From: Mesorhizobium sp. B2-4-15
GTDB taxonomy: Bacteria; Pseudomonadota; Alphaproteobacteria; Rhizobiales; Rhizobiaceae
Direction: 5' to 3'
DNA: 64,000 nucleotides
NCBI RefSeq assembly: GCF_006658505.1
Contig: NZ_VFUZ01000011.1
Coordinates: 62,001-126,000 of the forward strand
A program made the translations under genes and the position numbers. Below are positions 18,128-27,342 of the stretch, piece by piece; position 1 is the first letter of the stretch; every line of letters starts with the position of its first letter. Below the pieces are notes generated by a model that saw only the letters and a list, made by a program, of their open reading frames with translations, did not search any database and was not told where the DNA came from.

Positions 18128-18597
18128 CGGTCCGTCCTCCGTGTGAAAATAGAGATGAAAAGGCGAAGCAACGTCGTCCGCCGGCATTCGGCCGGAGGCG
18201 CGGATTGCATCGGTCCGGACACGATGCCGAGCATCGGTCTGGACACGACTGGACAAGTCAGTCCGGACGTCTTCAGGTGGGGCGTTCAACCCTTTTGACT
18301 TTTTGAAAAACATCGCAGGATTCCTTCGAGAGCCGAAAAAACGTTTCGGCGGGAATCGGTGCGATCAAGTCTTAGAGAGTCAGGAGAATTGTCGTACCGA
18401 AACCGCCAGCAGGCAGGTAAGCCCACGGGAGGGGCGCTGGATGTGCATGGTCATCATGAAATACCCCTCCATCGGTTCGGGTTGACAATGGTGCTGACAT
18501 ACCCAACTTCGCAGAAAATGGCCACCCGCAGGTCCAGGAATTTCCAAAACCGCCAGCCCGCTGTGGCCGATCTGCCACTTATTAGAAGGATGCGGAA
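18128..18597. other. Long intergenic region before trmL, with short direct repeats
   Basis: No gene is firmly supported over 470 bp. A near-identical pair GCATCGGTCCGGACACGA / GCATCGGTCTGGACACGA lies at 18208-18225 and 18231-18248, with a third GTCCGGAC at 18261-18268; these may be regulator sites. A TTGACA at 18482-18487 could be a -35 box but no good -10 follows at 17 bp. The trmL start at 18598 has a weak ribosome site (AGAAGGA, 18585-18591). Confidence 0.4.
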
Positions 18598-19137
18598 ATG
18601 AACTGTCGTCTCCGCATCGCGCTCTACCAGCCTGACATTGCCGGCAATACCGGCACAATCCTGCGCTTCGCCGCTTGCCTTGGACTTGGCGTCGACATCA
18701 TCGAACCGGCCGGCTTTCCGCTCTCCGACAAGGCGCTCAAGCGCGCCGGCATGGACTACCTCGAAATGGCTGCCCTGACCCGGCATGTCGACTGGCAGGC
18801 CTTCGAGGAATGGCGCAAGGCCGGCGCGCGCCGGCTGGTGCTTCTGTCGACCAAGGCCACCACCGCCTATACGCGCTTCGACTTCGCCAGTGGCGACATA
18901 TTGCTGTTCGGCCGCGAATCCGCGGGCGTGCCGGATCAAGTCCACCAGGCGGCGGATGCGCGGCTGACCATCCCCATGCAAGGCACCGCGCGCAGCATCA
19001 ACGTCGCGCTTTCCGTCGCCATGGTGGCTGGCGAAGCCGTCCGGCAGCTCGGATAGGATCCGCCGCCCATCGACGGCACCGCCCTTGCCGTCGCCGATGA
19101 CAGCGGTTTCTCCAGTCATTCTCACCCAGGCGCACAT
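18454..19137 (-). other. Questionable antisense ORF downstream of a SoxR-type promoter
   Basis: An open frame of 227 codons starts at the ATG at 19137 on the minus strand. It would normally be dismissed as a trmL shadow because most of it is antisense to trmL. It is listed only because its start has AAGGAG 6 nt upstream and because a promoter with SoxR-box and 19-bp spacer ends just upstream. The first 26 codons ([19 protein letters not shown]...) lie outside trmL. It may be a truncated remnant of a SoxR target, a small protein, or an antisense RNA. I do not claim a protein product. Confidence 0.2.
18598..19056 (+). CDS. trmL: tRNA (cytidine(34)-2'-O)-methyltransferase
   Basis: A 152-aa SPOUT-class methyltransferase. 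The motifs YQPDIAGNTGTILRFAACLG, DILLFGRESAGVP and TIPMQGTARSINVALSVAM form the trefoil-knot S-adenosylmethionine site of TrmL. The dimer methylates the wobble ribose of tRNA-Leu isoacceptors. It is followed by soxR and hemF on the same strand; trmL-hemF proximity is seen in other rhizobia. A potential SoxR-type promoter at 19171-19201 points leftward into the 3' end of this gene on the opposite strand. Confidence 0.94.
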   Translation: MNCRLRIALYQPDIAGNTGTILRFAACLGLGVDIIEPAGFPLSDKALKRAGMDYLEMAALTRHVDWQAFEEWRKAGARRLVLLSTKATTAYTRFDFASGDILLFGRESAGVPDQVHQAADARLTIPMQGTARSINVALSVAMVAGEAVRQLG

Positions 19138-19170
19138 CGCCTTCTCCTTATTTGCCCAATCGACATGTCT

Positions 19171-19201
19171 TCGCTACAAGCTCAACTTAACTTGAGGTCA
19201 A
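19171..19201 (-). promoter_or_regulatory. SoxR box within a leftward promoter with 19-bp spacer
   Basis: CTCAACTTAACTTGAG at 19181-19196 is one mismatch per symmetric pair from the canonical soxbox. Read on the minus strand it gives TTGACC (19201-19196), exactly 19 bp, then TAGCGA (19176-19171): the long spacer typical of MerR-family activated promoters. The plus strand gives no equivalent -35/-10 pair. So the site both sits just upstream of the soxR start and appears to drive transcription away from soxR. Confidence 0.75.
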
Positions 19202-19215
19202 GCGGAAAGTGGGAC

Positions 19216-19662
19216 ATGGCACCTGTAACGGAATTGACGGTCGGCCAGGTGGCCAGGCGCAGCGGTGTCGCGGTGTCGGCGCTGCATTTCTATGAAGCGC
19301 GCGGGCTGATCCGCAGCCACCGCATGTCAGGCAACCAGCGCCGCTACGCCCGCGACGTGCTGCGGCGCGTGGCCATCATCAAGGTCGCGCAGGAGGTCGG
19401 CATCTCGCTGGCTGAAATCAGTGCCGCACTTGAATCTTTACCTGAAGGCCGCACGCCGACACGTGAAGATTGGAATCTGCTTTCAACGGCTTGGCGCGAT
19501 ACCCTCGACCTGAAAATCAGCCAGCTAAAGAAGCTGCGCGACGGGCTGACCGACTGCATCGGCTGCGGCTGCATGTCTATCGACAAATGCCCGCTCAGGA
19601 ACAAGGGCGACCGGCTGGCAAGGGAAGGCACCGGCGCGAGGCGGCTGTTGGTGGGGTCCTAA
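19216..19662 (+). CDS. soxR: Redox-sensitive transcriptional activator SoxR
   Basis: A 148-aa MerR-family protein: HTH at [26 protein letters not shown], a dimerisation helix, and the [2Fe-2S] ligand motif [12 protein letters not shown] (Cys114, 117, 119, 125). Oxidation of this cluster by superoxide or redox-cycling drugs activates target promoters. The ATG at 19216 is chosen because it gives the family length and leaves the SoxR box (19181-19196) upstream; starting at the ATG at 19165 would put the operator inside the gene. Its stop overlaps the convergent small gene by 3 nt. Confidence 0.93.
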   Translation: MAPVTELTVGQVARRSGVAVSALHFYEARGLIRSHRMSGNQRRYARDVLRRVAIIKVAQEVGISLAEISAALESLPEGRTPTREDWNLLSTAWRDTLDLKISQLKKLRDGLTDCIGCGCMSIDKCPLRNKGDRLAREGTGARRLLVGS

Positions 19663-19916
19663 TCCGCCGCCGGCAGCCGCCTGATGGTGAACTCGATCAG
19701 ATCGCCCGGGCGCTCGAACCAGCTTTCGATCTCGGTCCAGTAGGCCTGTTTGGGGAAGCGCTCGAACCATTCTTTCGCCTTGAGGCGGGCATCGGAGCGC
19801 GGCAGGACGAAGGTCTCGCGCAGGAAACCGTCACGCGGCATGCGCGCGCGTTCGGCCCGGCTTTGGTCGAGCCGTTTCTTCAGGCCATCCAGCGGCGGTC
19901 TTGCCGGGGTGCGCAC
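19659..19916 (-). CDS. Small conserved hypothetical protein
   Basis: An 85-aa protein starting at the GTG at 19916, which has AAGGAG 7 nt upstream. An ATG at 19979 is in frame but has no ribosome site. The C-terminal half ([27 protein letters not shown], then [24 protein letters not shown]) looks like a genuine folded domain, rich in aromatic and charged residues. I do not recognise the family. It is convergent with soxR, ending inside the soxR stop. Confidence 0.6.
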   Translation of the reverse strand: MRTPARPPLDGLKKRLDQSRAERARMPRDGFLRETFVLPRSDARLKAKEWFERFPKQAYWTEIESWFERPGDLIEFTIRRLPAAD

Positions 19917-19996
19917 GAAAGAACTCCTTGCACCGCAGCGCGTGCCCCCGAAACCGGAACCGCGTTTCGGAAGGGTCATGCGCGAAAACCAAGTCT

Positions 19997-20037
19997 TGCG
20001 GCATCCCTTGCGCGTCCAAAGGACGCGCGGTGCCGCA
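19997..20037. other. Long two-part stem-loop between the small gene and hemF
   Basis: TGCGGCA (19997-20003) pairs with TGCCGCA (20031-20037), and inside it GCGCGTCC (20010-20017) pairs with GGACGCGC (20021-20028) around AAA. The structure is GC-rich, has no T-tract and lies about 95 nt upstream of the hemF start. It may be part of a dispersed rhizobial palindromic repeat or of the hemF leader. Confidence 0.55.
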
Positions 20038-20130
20038 ATGACACTTGACCGTGTTCCCTAAGAGATTAGGGATCGCGCCCGGAAAAGACGAGTCTTTTGT
20101 GGACTCACCGCCCGCAACCGGAGACGGCAC

Positions 20131-21045
20131 TTGGAACGACCCGAAATACCGGCTGGCCTGCCCGCCGACATCGAAGAGAAGAAGATGAAGGCACGCCTGT
20201 GGTTCGAGGCGCTGCGCGAACGCATCTGCGCCGCCTTCGAGCAGATCGAGCAGGATCTTCAGGGCCCGCTGGCTTCGTGGGCGCCGGGCCGTTTCGAAAA
20301 GACGCCTTGGGAACGCGACGCGGGCAAGGGTGGCGGCGGCACCATGTCGATGATGCACGGCCGCGTCTTCGAGAAGGTCGGCGTCCACACTTCGACGGTC
20401 CATGGCGAGTTCTCGCCCGAACTCAGGAAGCAGATGCCCGGCGCCGAGGAAGACCCGCGCTTCTGGGCCTCCGGCATCTCACTCATCGCGCACCCCTGGA
20501 ATCCCAACGTGCCAGCCGTGCACATGAACACGCGCATGGTGGTCACCTCGAGCCAATGGTTCGGCGGCGGCGCCGACCTGACGCCGGTGCTCGACCGCCG
20601 CCGCACCCAGGACGATCCCGACACGGCAGCCTTTCACCGCGCCATGCAGTTCGCTTGCGAGAAGAACGCCGGCGTTGCCGACTACCCGAAGTTCAAGACC
20701 TGGTGCGACGAGTATTTCTTCCTGCCGCACCGCAATGAGCCGCGCGGCACTGGCGGCATCTTCTTCGACTGGCTGCATTCAGCGCAGGACAAGGGCGGCT
20801 GGAATGCCGACTTCAACTTCGTCCAGGATATCGGACGCTCCTTCCTGGTCGTCTACAGCCACCTCGTGCGCGCCAACTTCAACGAGAACTGGACCGACGG
20901 CGACCGCGACGAACAACTCATTCGCCGTGGCCGCTATGTCGAATTCAACCTGCTTTACGATCGCGGCACCATTTTTGGCCTGAAGACCGGCGGCAATGTC
21001 GTATCGATCCTGTCCAGCCTGCCGCCGGAGGTCCGCTGGCCATAA
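20131..21045 (+). CDS. hemF: Oxygen-dependent coproporphyrinogen-III oxidase
   Basis: A 304-aa HemF that decarboxylates coproporphyrinogen III to protoporphyrinogen IX using O2, a step of haem synthesis. Conserved blocks: [68 protein letters not shown] and the C-terminal [23 protein letters not shown]. The start is a TTG at 20131 with GGAG 8 nt upstream; a later in-frame ATG at 20185 would cut conserved sequence little, so the start is uncertain. It is the aerobic isoenzyme, fitting an aerobic soil bacterium. Confidence 0.95.
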   Translation: MERPEIPAGLPADIEEKKMKARLWFEALRERICAAFEQIEQDLQGPLASWAPGRFEKTPWERDAGKGGGGTMSMMHGRVFEKVGVHTSTVHGEFSPELRKQMPGAEEDPRFWASGISLIAHPWNPNVPAVHMNTRMVVTSSQWFGGGADLTPVLDRRRTQDDPDTAAFHRAMQFACEKNAGVADYPKFKTWCDEYFFLPHRNEPRGTGGIFFDWLHSAQDKGGWNADFNFVQDIGRSFLVVYSHLVRANFNENWTDGDRDEQLIRRGRYVEFNLLYDRGTIFGLKTGGNVVSILSSLPPEVRWP

Positions 21046-21448
21046 CAAAATGGTGAACGGCATGTAAGCCGCATTGCTGTCCCATTCCCGCGAAATGGGC
21101 GCGGAATGTGGCGCCTGGCGCTGCGGAAGATTTCTTTTTCGTCTAATAGGCGCTTGAAAAGACTGGCCTATCTGTCGGGCCGGGTCGGGAAGCGCCGGCG
21201 GCTCGCCTGAGCGCGATTCCAGGAAGAGCGGAAATGGTTTTCCGTTCGGAATTGCGTAAAACCGGGCCGCGACCCGACGCGACCGGAGCAGCGCTGCTCC
21301 GCCTTTTAGCCATTGACCGCAACCAACATCACCCCATCTGTGTTATGCTCACCCGCTCGATGATCCGAAGGTGCAACTCGGACGGGCCACGAGCCAAGAA
21401 AGGTACCGGAGCCTTGACCGGGTTCCATGGAGGAAAGGGAGAAATCCG
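21046..21448. other. Intergenic region hemF - DUF1059 gene
   Basis: About 400 bp without a supported gene. It contains a dispersed repeat at 21211-21260. The last 20 bp carry the GGAGGAAAGGGAG ribosome site for the DUF1059 gene. I see no clear terminator for hemF. Confidence 0.4.
21211..21260 (+). repeat. Dispersed rhizobial repeat, type 2, copy A
   Basis: The segment containing ATTCCAGGAAGAGCG, then GGTTTTCCGT and CGGAATTGCGT recurs in inverted orientation at 37477-37523. The two copies share most positions over about 45 bp. The type I recognise is a short palindromic repeat common between genes in Mesorhizobium and relatives. Confidence 0.75.
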
Positions 21449-21634
21449 ATGAAGGAATTTCACTGCGGGTCGCTCGTTCCCGGCTGTGACTGGCACACCC
21501 GTGCCAACGAGGAAGCCGAAGTGATGCGCCGTGCCGTCGAACACATGCGCGAGACACATGGTGAGACGATCATCCGCGAGACGATGATCGAGGCGATCCG
21601 TTCGCGTATCCAGAAGGCTCGCGACGCGGCGTAG
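21449..21634 (+). CDS. DUF1059 small protein
   Basis: A 61-aa protein with the DUF1059 layout: MKEFHCGSLVPGCDWHTRANEEAEVMRRAVEHMRETHG, having one Cys near each side of the first strand-turn and the H-x(3)-H-like HMRETHG. The Cys6/Cys13 plus His pattern suggests a small metal-binding (zinc-ribbon-like) fold. The ATG at 21449 has a strong GGAGGAAAGGGAG ribosome site. The function is unknown; genes of this family are often stress-associated, which is not shown here. Confidence 0.8.
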   Translation: MKEFHCGSLVPGCDWHTRANEEAEVMRRAVEHMRETHGETIIRETMIEAIRSRIQKARDAA

Positions 21635-21926
21635 GTCTTGGCGCTTGGGTTCATGGCAAGAGATAAGCGTCGGCGCTCCAGATTGGCTGTAAAGCAGATA
21701 GAACAGCGTTGGGCCACGGCGTCCGCGATGGGCGTTCGACGCGATCACGAACGTTATGCCGCCAGACCTCGCAGGGCCAAAAAATTACATTCGCCTTAAC
21801 TTAAGTAAACCCGGCGGTAACCGATCCGTGCCATTGTCGCACCGATAATCCGGCTACAGCGGGCTGCAAGAGGAGCCCGTCGCCATCAGGCACTGGCCCG
21901 GAATCGGTAGGCGAGGTGTTTCGCGC

Positions 21927-22505
21927 ATGCGCGAAAAGTCCGGCAATCGAGAGAGTTTCCGCTCGGCGGCGCTCCTCCTGTGCGCGCTCCTTGAGGCGTC
22001 CCCGGCTATTGCCCAGGAAATGACGACATCGTTGGTCGACATCCATCAGGGCTCGCCACTCAGCGATCGCGCGAGGGGCCTGGGCAATGGCGGTTACGAA
22101 CTGCAGAACGGAAACCGGGTATCGTTCAACCAATGGTACCGCGCAAGCTGGGTCGACATGCACGTGGACCTGCTGACCCAGGTCACCGAGGATACCGGCA
22201 TCCTTTGGGGCTTTGGAACCGGAGAAGAGGGCGAGAAGTATCGGATCCAGCCCAGCCTGAAGCTTGGCTTCCTCACCCAGATGCATCCGAGTCCGAACAG
22301 TACGCTTTCCCTGTCGCTCACCACGACCTTCGGCGGCAAGCTCACCGAAAAGTCCTGCGAAGCCGATTATGGCGACTTCGGTACCTACAGCGTCAATTGC
22401 CGCCTCGCTGCCAGCCAGATGGCACCTGAGGAAACGCTGAAATATCTGGTTAACGCTAAACCGGAGAGCCAGCACCTCTGGCTGAACTACCGTGTTAGTT
22501 TCTGA
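21927..22505 (+). CDS. Exported beta-rich protein, possible outer-membrane protein
   Basis: A 192-aa protein I do not recognise. The N-terminus (SAALLLCALLEASPAIAQE) is a signal peptide with cleavage after AIA. The mature part shows alternating polar/hydrophobic strands (WVDMHVDLLTQV, RIQPSLKLGFLTQM, STLSLSLTTTFGG) and ends LWLNYRVSF; a C-terminal strand with terminal Phe is the usual recognition signal of outer-membrane beta-barrel proteins. It may be a small barrel or surface protein. It lies 86 nt upstream of a secreted subtilase on the same strand, so the two may act together. Confidence 0.65.
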   Translation: MREKSGNRESFRSAALLLCALLEASPAIAQEMTTSLVDIHQGSPLSDRARGLGNGGYELQNGNRVSFNQWYRASWVDMHVDLLTQVTEDTGILWGFGTGEEGEKYRIQPSLKLGFLTQMHPSPNSTLSLSLTTTFGGKLTEKSCEADYGDFGTYSVNCRLAASQMAPEETLKYLVNAKPESQHLWLNYRVSF

Positions 22506-22591
22506 TCGCCGAGGCCTTGGATCGAGAAAACCATCTCGCCCCGAAGTTCGCGATCGCCCGTCCCAGTTTCTTGTTTGACCGGAGTTGGAAC

Positions 22592-23572
22592 ATGTCAGGT
22601 AATCACTTGAAATTCGGTATCGCCCTCGCTTTCGCCATGCTGTCGGCGCCGATCGCGTCGGCACAGGAGGCTCCCGATGCGGACGAAATGGCCGCGCTGT
22701 GCCATGGCGGCCTAACCATATGCGTGAGCGCAACAATCCCGGCCGCGCGTACGCAAGCTGCCACACCAGGATGGATGAGCCCCGACGTCGGCGCCGCATG
22801 GGCGGCAGGCTACAAGGGGCAGGGCGTCACCATCACCATCGTCGACGACTTCAGCAGTTCGTCGCGCTTCTCCGGTAACTTCGGCGTCGGGGTTCAAAAC
22901 CAGCGGCACGGTGAATGGACCCGCGAGGAAGCCGGCATGATCGCGCCCTGGGCGAGCATCAGATCTAAAGACTTCTCCACAGGTTCGGCGGTCTCACTAG
23001 CGCCCGGCCGTAACGTGCTCAACCTCAGCTACGGGATGTACACGACCGCGGGCTACAGCGTGAACCAGATCGGGTGGGCACCGGAAGAGGCGTCGATCAT
23101 CTCCTATGCCAGCAGTGGATCGGCCATCATCTCGAAGGCGGCCGGCAACGACTCCGTCGCGGTCGGGGGTGTCACGAACGGCCAGCAGGACTATCTCAAT
23201 CTCGCCCTGATCGGCAAGCAAACAGCAATCTTCGTCGGCGCGCTGTCGACGAATGGCACGACAACCAACAAGGCGCAGCTTGCCTGGTACTCGGACTACG
23301 CCGGCTCCAATCCGCTCGTGCAAAGCCACTTCCTTGTGGTTGGTGTCGATGGGAGCAAGACAGGCCTTTATGGCACCTCCTTCGCCGCGCCGATCATTTC
23401 AGGATATGCTGCGATAATAGGCAGCAAGTTCACCAATGCCACGCCGACCCAGATCACCAACGATCTGCTCAATACGGCTCGGACCGACACCCTGGTCAAC
23501 TATAGGGCTTCCCTCTATGGCAAAGGCGAAGCGAGCCTGTCACGCGCCCTGGCTCCCGTGGCAATCAGGTAG
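22592..23572 (+). CDS. Secreted subtilisin-like (S8) serine peptidase, divergent
   Basis: A 326-aa protein with a signal peptide (cleavage after IASA, residue 24). A subtilase core is readable: Asp85 in TITIVDDF, His106 in QRHGEWTREEAGMIAP, Asn186 in AAGND and Ser263 in GTSFAAPIISGYAA. The His motif is far from the usual HGTHVAG, but its Gly and the following A-G-I-A pattern are retained, so the peptidase is probably active but atypical. A Cys pair (37, 44) lies before the domain. No prodomain or autotransporter barrel is present. The ATG at 22592 has GGAG upstream. It follows a beta-rich exported protein. Confidence 0.8.
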   Translation: MSGNHLKFGIALAFAMLSAPIASAQEAPDADEMAALCHGGLTICVSATIPAARTQAATPGWMSPDVGAAWAAGYKGQGVTITIVDDFSSSSRFSGNFGVGVQNQRHGEWTREEAGMIAPWASIRSKDFSTGSAVSLAPGRNVLNLSYGMYTTAGYSVNQIGWAPEEASIISYASSGSAIISKAAGNDSVAVGGVTNGQQDYLNLALIGKQTAIFVGALSTNGTTTNKAQLAWYSDYAGSNPLVQSHFLVVGVDGSKTGLYGTSFAAPIISGYAAIIGSKFTNATPTQITNDLLNTARTDTLVNYRASLYGKGEASLSRALAPVAIR

Positions 23573-23675
23573 ATGGGGGATGCAGGTCTCCCAAAGTGGC
23601 CTTGGGAGAACGGCATGCATCGAGACAAGACCTGATCCAAAGCGCGGCGCGTGATCCGTTTCCACGCGACGCGCT

Positions 23676-24938
23676 TCAGGTTTCGAGTGCCTTTGCGGCG
23701 CGGTCAAGCAGCTCGCCGCGATCAAGCGCAAACCCCGCCTCGATCCATTCCGCCTCAAGGTTCTTGAGGATTTCGCCGAGCTTCGGCCCCGGCGTTGCGC
23801 CGAGCGCGGTCAGATCGGCGCCCTTCAGCGGAAACAGTGGTTTTTCCCATTTGAGCGCGAAGGCAAGTAGGCGCGAAAAACCGCCAGCTTCGAGCAGCGC
23901 GTCATTGTCCTCGGCGGCGCGCATCCGCACCGATGCAAGCGCCAGCCGCAGGCGATCGACAAACCCCTGCCGGTCGCCACGGTAGAGCCTTTTCGCCAGT
24001 TCGCCCTCGGTCGTCCTCGACGCGACGGCGGTGGCCACCGCCCAGTGGCGCAAACGGTCTGCTTCGCCGGTCGACAACCTGAGGCGCTCGGCGAGCGTCT
24101 TCATTCGCGTGGCGTCCGGCGGCACGATCGCCTCCAGCCGCAGCATCGGATCTGTCGCCCAGCCCAGATCCTTTTCGGCCTTGGTCAGTCCGTGGATCGC
24201 ATCGATGCCCCATTTCTCGCTTTCCGGCAGTGCGGCGGTCAAGACGCTCGCCTGGCGCATCCAGAGCAGCGCCCGCGAGGGATCAGGCGCCGACAACAGC
24301 TTCTTCAGTTCGGACCAGATGCGTTCGGCCGAAAGTTGCGCCAACCCGTCCTTCAGCCGGGCGCAGGCCTTCAGCCCCTCGGCGTCCGGCCGGCCTTCGC
24401 CATACCAGGCGAAGAAGCGGAAGAAGCGCAGGATGCGCAGATAGTCCTCGCGGATGCGCGCCTCCGGGTCGCCGATGAAGCGCAGCCGGCGCGCCTCGAT
24501 GTCGGCGACGCCGCCGACAAGGTCGACAACCGTCCCGTCAGCCTCGGCGTAGAGCGCGTTGATGGTGAAATCGCGCCGCTCGGCATCGAGCCTCCAGTCG
24601 CGGCCGAACGATACCCTGGCGCGACGGCCATCGGTTTCGATATCGGCGCGCAAAGTGGTGATTTCATAGGGCTTGCCGCCGGCGATCACCGTGATCGTGC
24701 CATGCTCGATGCCGGTCGGGACCGTCTTGAAGCCTTCCGCCTCGGCGCGGCGGACGGTTTCCTGCGGCAGGCAGGTGGTGGCGATGTCGATATCGGCGAC
24801 CGCCTGGCCCATCAGCGTGTTGCGCACGGCGCCGCCGGCGACACGCGCCTCCTCACCGCCCTCGGCGAGCACGCCAAGCAGGCGCTGCAGATGCTTGTCG
24901 CCGAGCCAGTCGGCCCTGCCTGCAATCGATACACTCAC
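23676..24938 (-). CDS. cca: CCA tRNA nucleotidyltransferase
   Basis: A 420-aa class II nucleotidyltransferase that adds or repairs the 3' CCA of tRNAs. Visible: GGAVRNTLMG and DIDIAT (the DxD metal pair) near residues 35-53, RRDFTINALY, and the RNA/nucleotide-selecting EDYLRILRFFRFFAWYG block. The C-terminal half is helical and probably binds tRNA. It starts with GTG at 24938, overlapping the NUDIX gene stop by 4 nt. The order DUF1285-NUDIX-cca is a known alphaproteobacterial cluster and suggests co-transcription. Confidence 0.95.
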   Translation of the reverse strand: MSVSIAGRADWLGDKHLQRLLGVLAEGGEEARVAGGAVRNTLMGQAVADIDIATTCLPQETVRRAEAEGFKTVPTGIEHGTITVIAGGKPYEITTLRADIETDGRRARVSFGRDWRLDAERRDFTINALYAEADGTVVDLVGGVADIEARRLRFIGDPEARIREDYLRILRFFRFFAWYGEGRPDAEGLKACARLKDGLAQLSAERIWSELKKLLSAPDPSRALLWMRQASVLTAALPESEKWGIDAIHGLTKAEKDLGWATDPMLRLEAIVPPDATRMKTLAERLRLSTGEADRLRHWAVATAVASRTTEGELAKRLYRGDRQGFVDRLRLALASVRMRAAEDNDALLEAGGFSRLLAFALKWEKPLFPLKGADLTALGATPGPKLGEILKNLEAEWIEAGFALDRGELLDRAAKALET

Positions 24939-25567
24939 GCATAGAGCCTTTCATAGAGCGTACGGATGATGCCGGCGGTGACGCCCCAGATGCGCCTGTC
25001 GCCATAGGGCATGTCGTAGAAGAACCATTCGAGATCGTTCCACATGCGGCTGTCGCGTTTGTGGTTCACCGGGTCCATCAGGAAACGCAACGGCACTTCG
25101 AAAGCGGCATCGACCTCGTCGGCGTTCAAGGTCAGCTCGAAGCCGGGTCGCACGATGCCCAGCACCGGCGCGATGCGGTAGCCGCTGCCGGCGACATAAT
25201 CGGGCATGCGGCCGAGGATCTCGATGCGATCGCAGCCGAGGCCGATCTCCTCGAAGGTCTCGCGCAGCGCCGTTGCTTCCGGGCTGGCGTCGGTCGGGTC
25301 GATGGTGCCGCCGGGAAAGGCCACCTGCCCTGAATGGCTGCGCAGCTTCTCGGCCCGTTTGGTCAACAGAACCGTCGCCTCGCCGACATGATCGACCACC
25401 GGGATCAGCACCGCGGCATCGCGCAGCGCCTTGTTCTGGCTGAGGCGCGGGTGGCCGGGATTGAAGCGGTGATCGCCATAGTCGTCGTCGGCATGCGCTT
25501 GCGGCTGCGCGGCGAAGCGCGTGCGAAAATCCGCCGATGAAAACGGCGCCGGTGCCATCTGGTCCAT
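24935..25567 (-). CDS. NUDIX hydrolase, CoA pyrophosphatase type
   Basis: A 210-aa NUDIX enzyme. The Nudix box is GGTIDPTDASPEATALRETFEEIGL (last Glu pair EE), and the preceding LLTKRAEKLRSHSGQVAFPGG is the UPF0035 pattern of CoA-specific pyrophosphatases, which cleave CoA to 4'-phosphopantetheine and 3',5'-ADP. The start is the ATG at 25567, overlapping the DUF1285 stop; a GTG one codon upstream is equally possible. It sits between DUF1285 and cca. Confidence 0.9.
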   Translation of the reverse strand: MDQMAPAPFSSADFRTRFAAQPQAHADDDYGDHRFNPGHPRLSQNKALRDAAVLIPVVDHVGEATVLLTKRAEKLRSHSGQVAFPGGTIDPTDASPEATALRETFEEIGLGCDRIEILGRMPDYVAGSGYRIAPVLGIVRPGFELTLNADEVDAAFEVPLRFLMDPVNHKRDSRMWNDLEWFFYDMPYGDRRIWGVTAGIIRTLYERLYA

Positions 25568-26196
25568 CACGCGCTCAGCTGTTTCAATTGGTCGGCCGGC
25601 ATGATCGCGAATACCGCTCCCTTGGAGCGCACGGCGAACATCGTCCTGCCGTCGATCTCGATCTCCTCGCCATGGCTGACCAGCTCGTACATGACAGGCC
25701 GCGCGACCAGCGCCTCGAGCCTGCCGCGCACCAGCACATAGGGCTTCAGGCCTCCGGTCTCGTCCTCGTCGACGAAACGCAGCGGCCGCTCCGGTCCGGC
25801 CTCGACCACGTCGCCGACATTGGTCCGGAAGGTGATGATCTGTTCCTCGCCGCGGCCCGAAACATCCATCTCGACGGCGATGAAGGGCGCATCGGCAACG
25901 CGGATGCCGACCTTTTCCACCGGCGTGACCAGATAGGTCCTGCCGTCGGCATCCTTGCGCAGCACCGAGGAAAAAAGCTGGACCAGCGGCATGCGGCCGA
26001 TCGGCGTTCCCAGATAGAACCAGGTACCGTCAGCCTTGATCTCCATATCGAGATCACCGCAAAAGTCGGGATTCCAGCGCTCGACCGGCGCCGCGCCCTT
26101 ATCGGCGCGCGCCGCACGCGCGATCAGCGCCTCGAGGCCCCGCGCCTCGGTGGCACCGGTAAGGCTTTGTTCGCGATGTGGCGAGTGTTCCGTCAT
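25567..26196 (-). CDS. DUF1285 protein
   Basis: A 209-aa protein of the DUF1285 family, known structurally as a two-domain beta-rich fold of unknown function. Typical wording: FCGDLDMEIKADGTWFYLGTPIGRMPLVQLFSSVLRKD and YLVTPVEKVGIRVADAPFIAVEMD. No catalytic motif is obvious. The ATG at 26196 is chosen over the GTG at 26202. Its stop is inside the next gene's start codon region, and it leads the DUF1285-NUDIX-cca operon. The divergent neighbour is the MoxR operon, 141 nt away. Confidence 0.88.
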   Translation of the reverse strand: MTEHSPHREQSLTGATEARGLEALIARAARADKGAAPVERWNPDFCGDLDMEIKADGTWFYLGTPIGRMPLVQLFSSVLRKDADGRTYLVTPVEKVGIRVADAPFIAVEMDVSGRGEEQIITFRTNVGDVVEAGPERPLRFVDEDETGGLKPYVLVRGRLEALVARPVMYELVSHGEEIEIDGRTMFAVRSKGAVFAIMPADQLKQLSA

Positions 26197-26337
26197 GGTC
26201 ACGAAATAGTCACTGTTGTTCCGCTTGTCAGCCTAAGTCTGTGATTTAAATTCGAACATAGGCGCTACGCGAGGCCGAATCGCGGCACCTATGGTATGGT
26301 GCGGGCCGGTATTTCCAACCAAAGGGATCGATGCGGC

Positions 26338-27341
<1,004 letters not shown>

Positions 27342-27342
<1 letters not shown>

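Noticed and set aside
18482..18510. Sigma-70 promoter for trmL with TTGACA
   Set aside because: The -35 match is good but at 16-18 bp downstream there is no TATAAT-like box.
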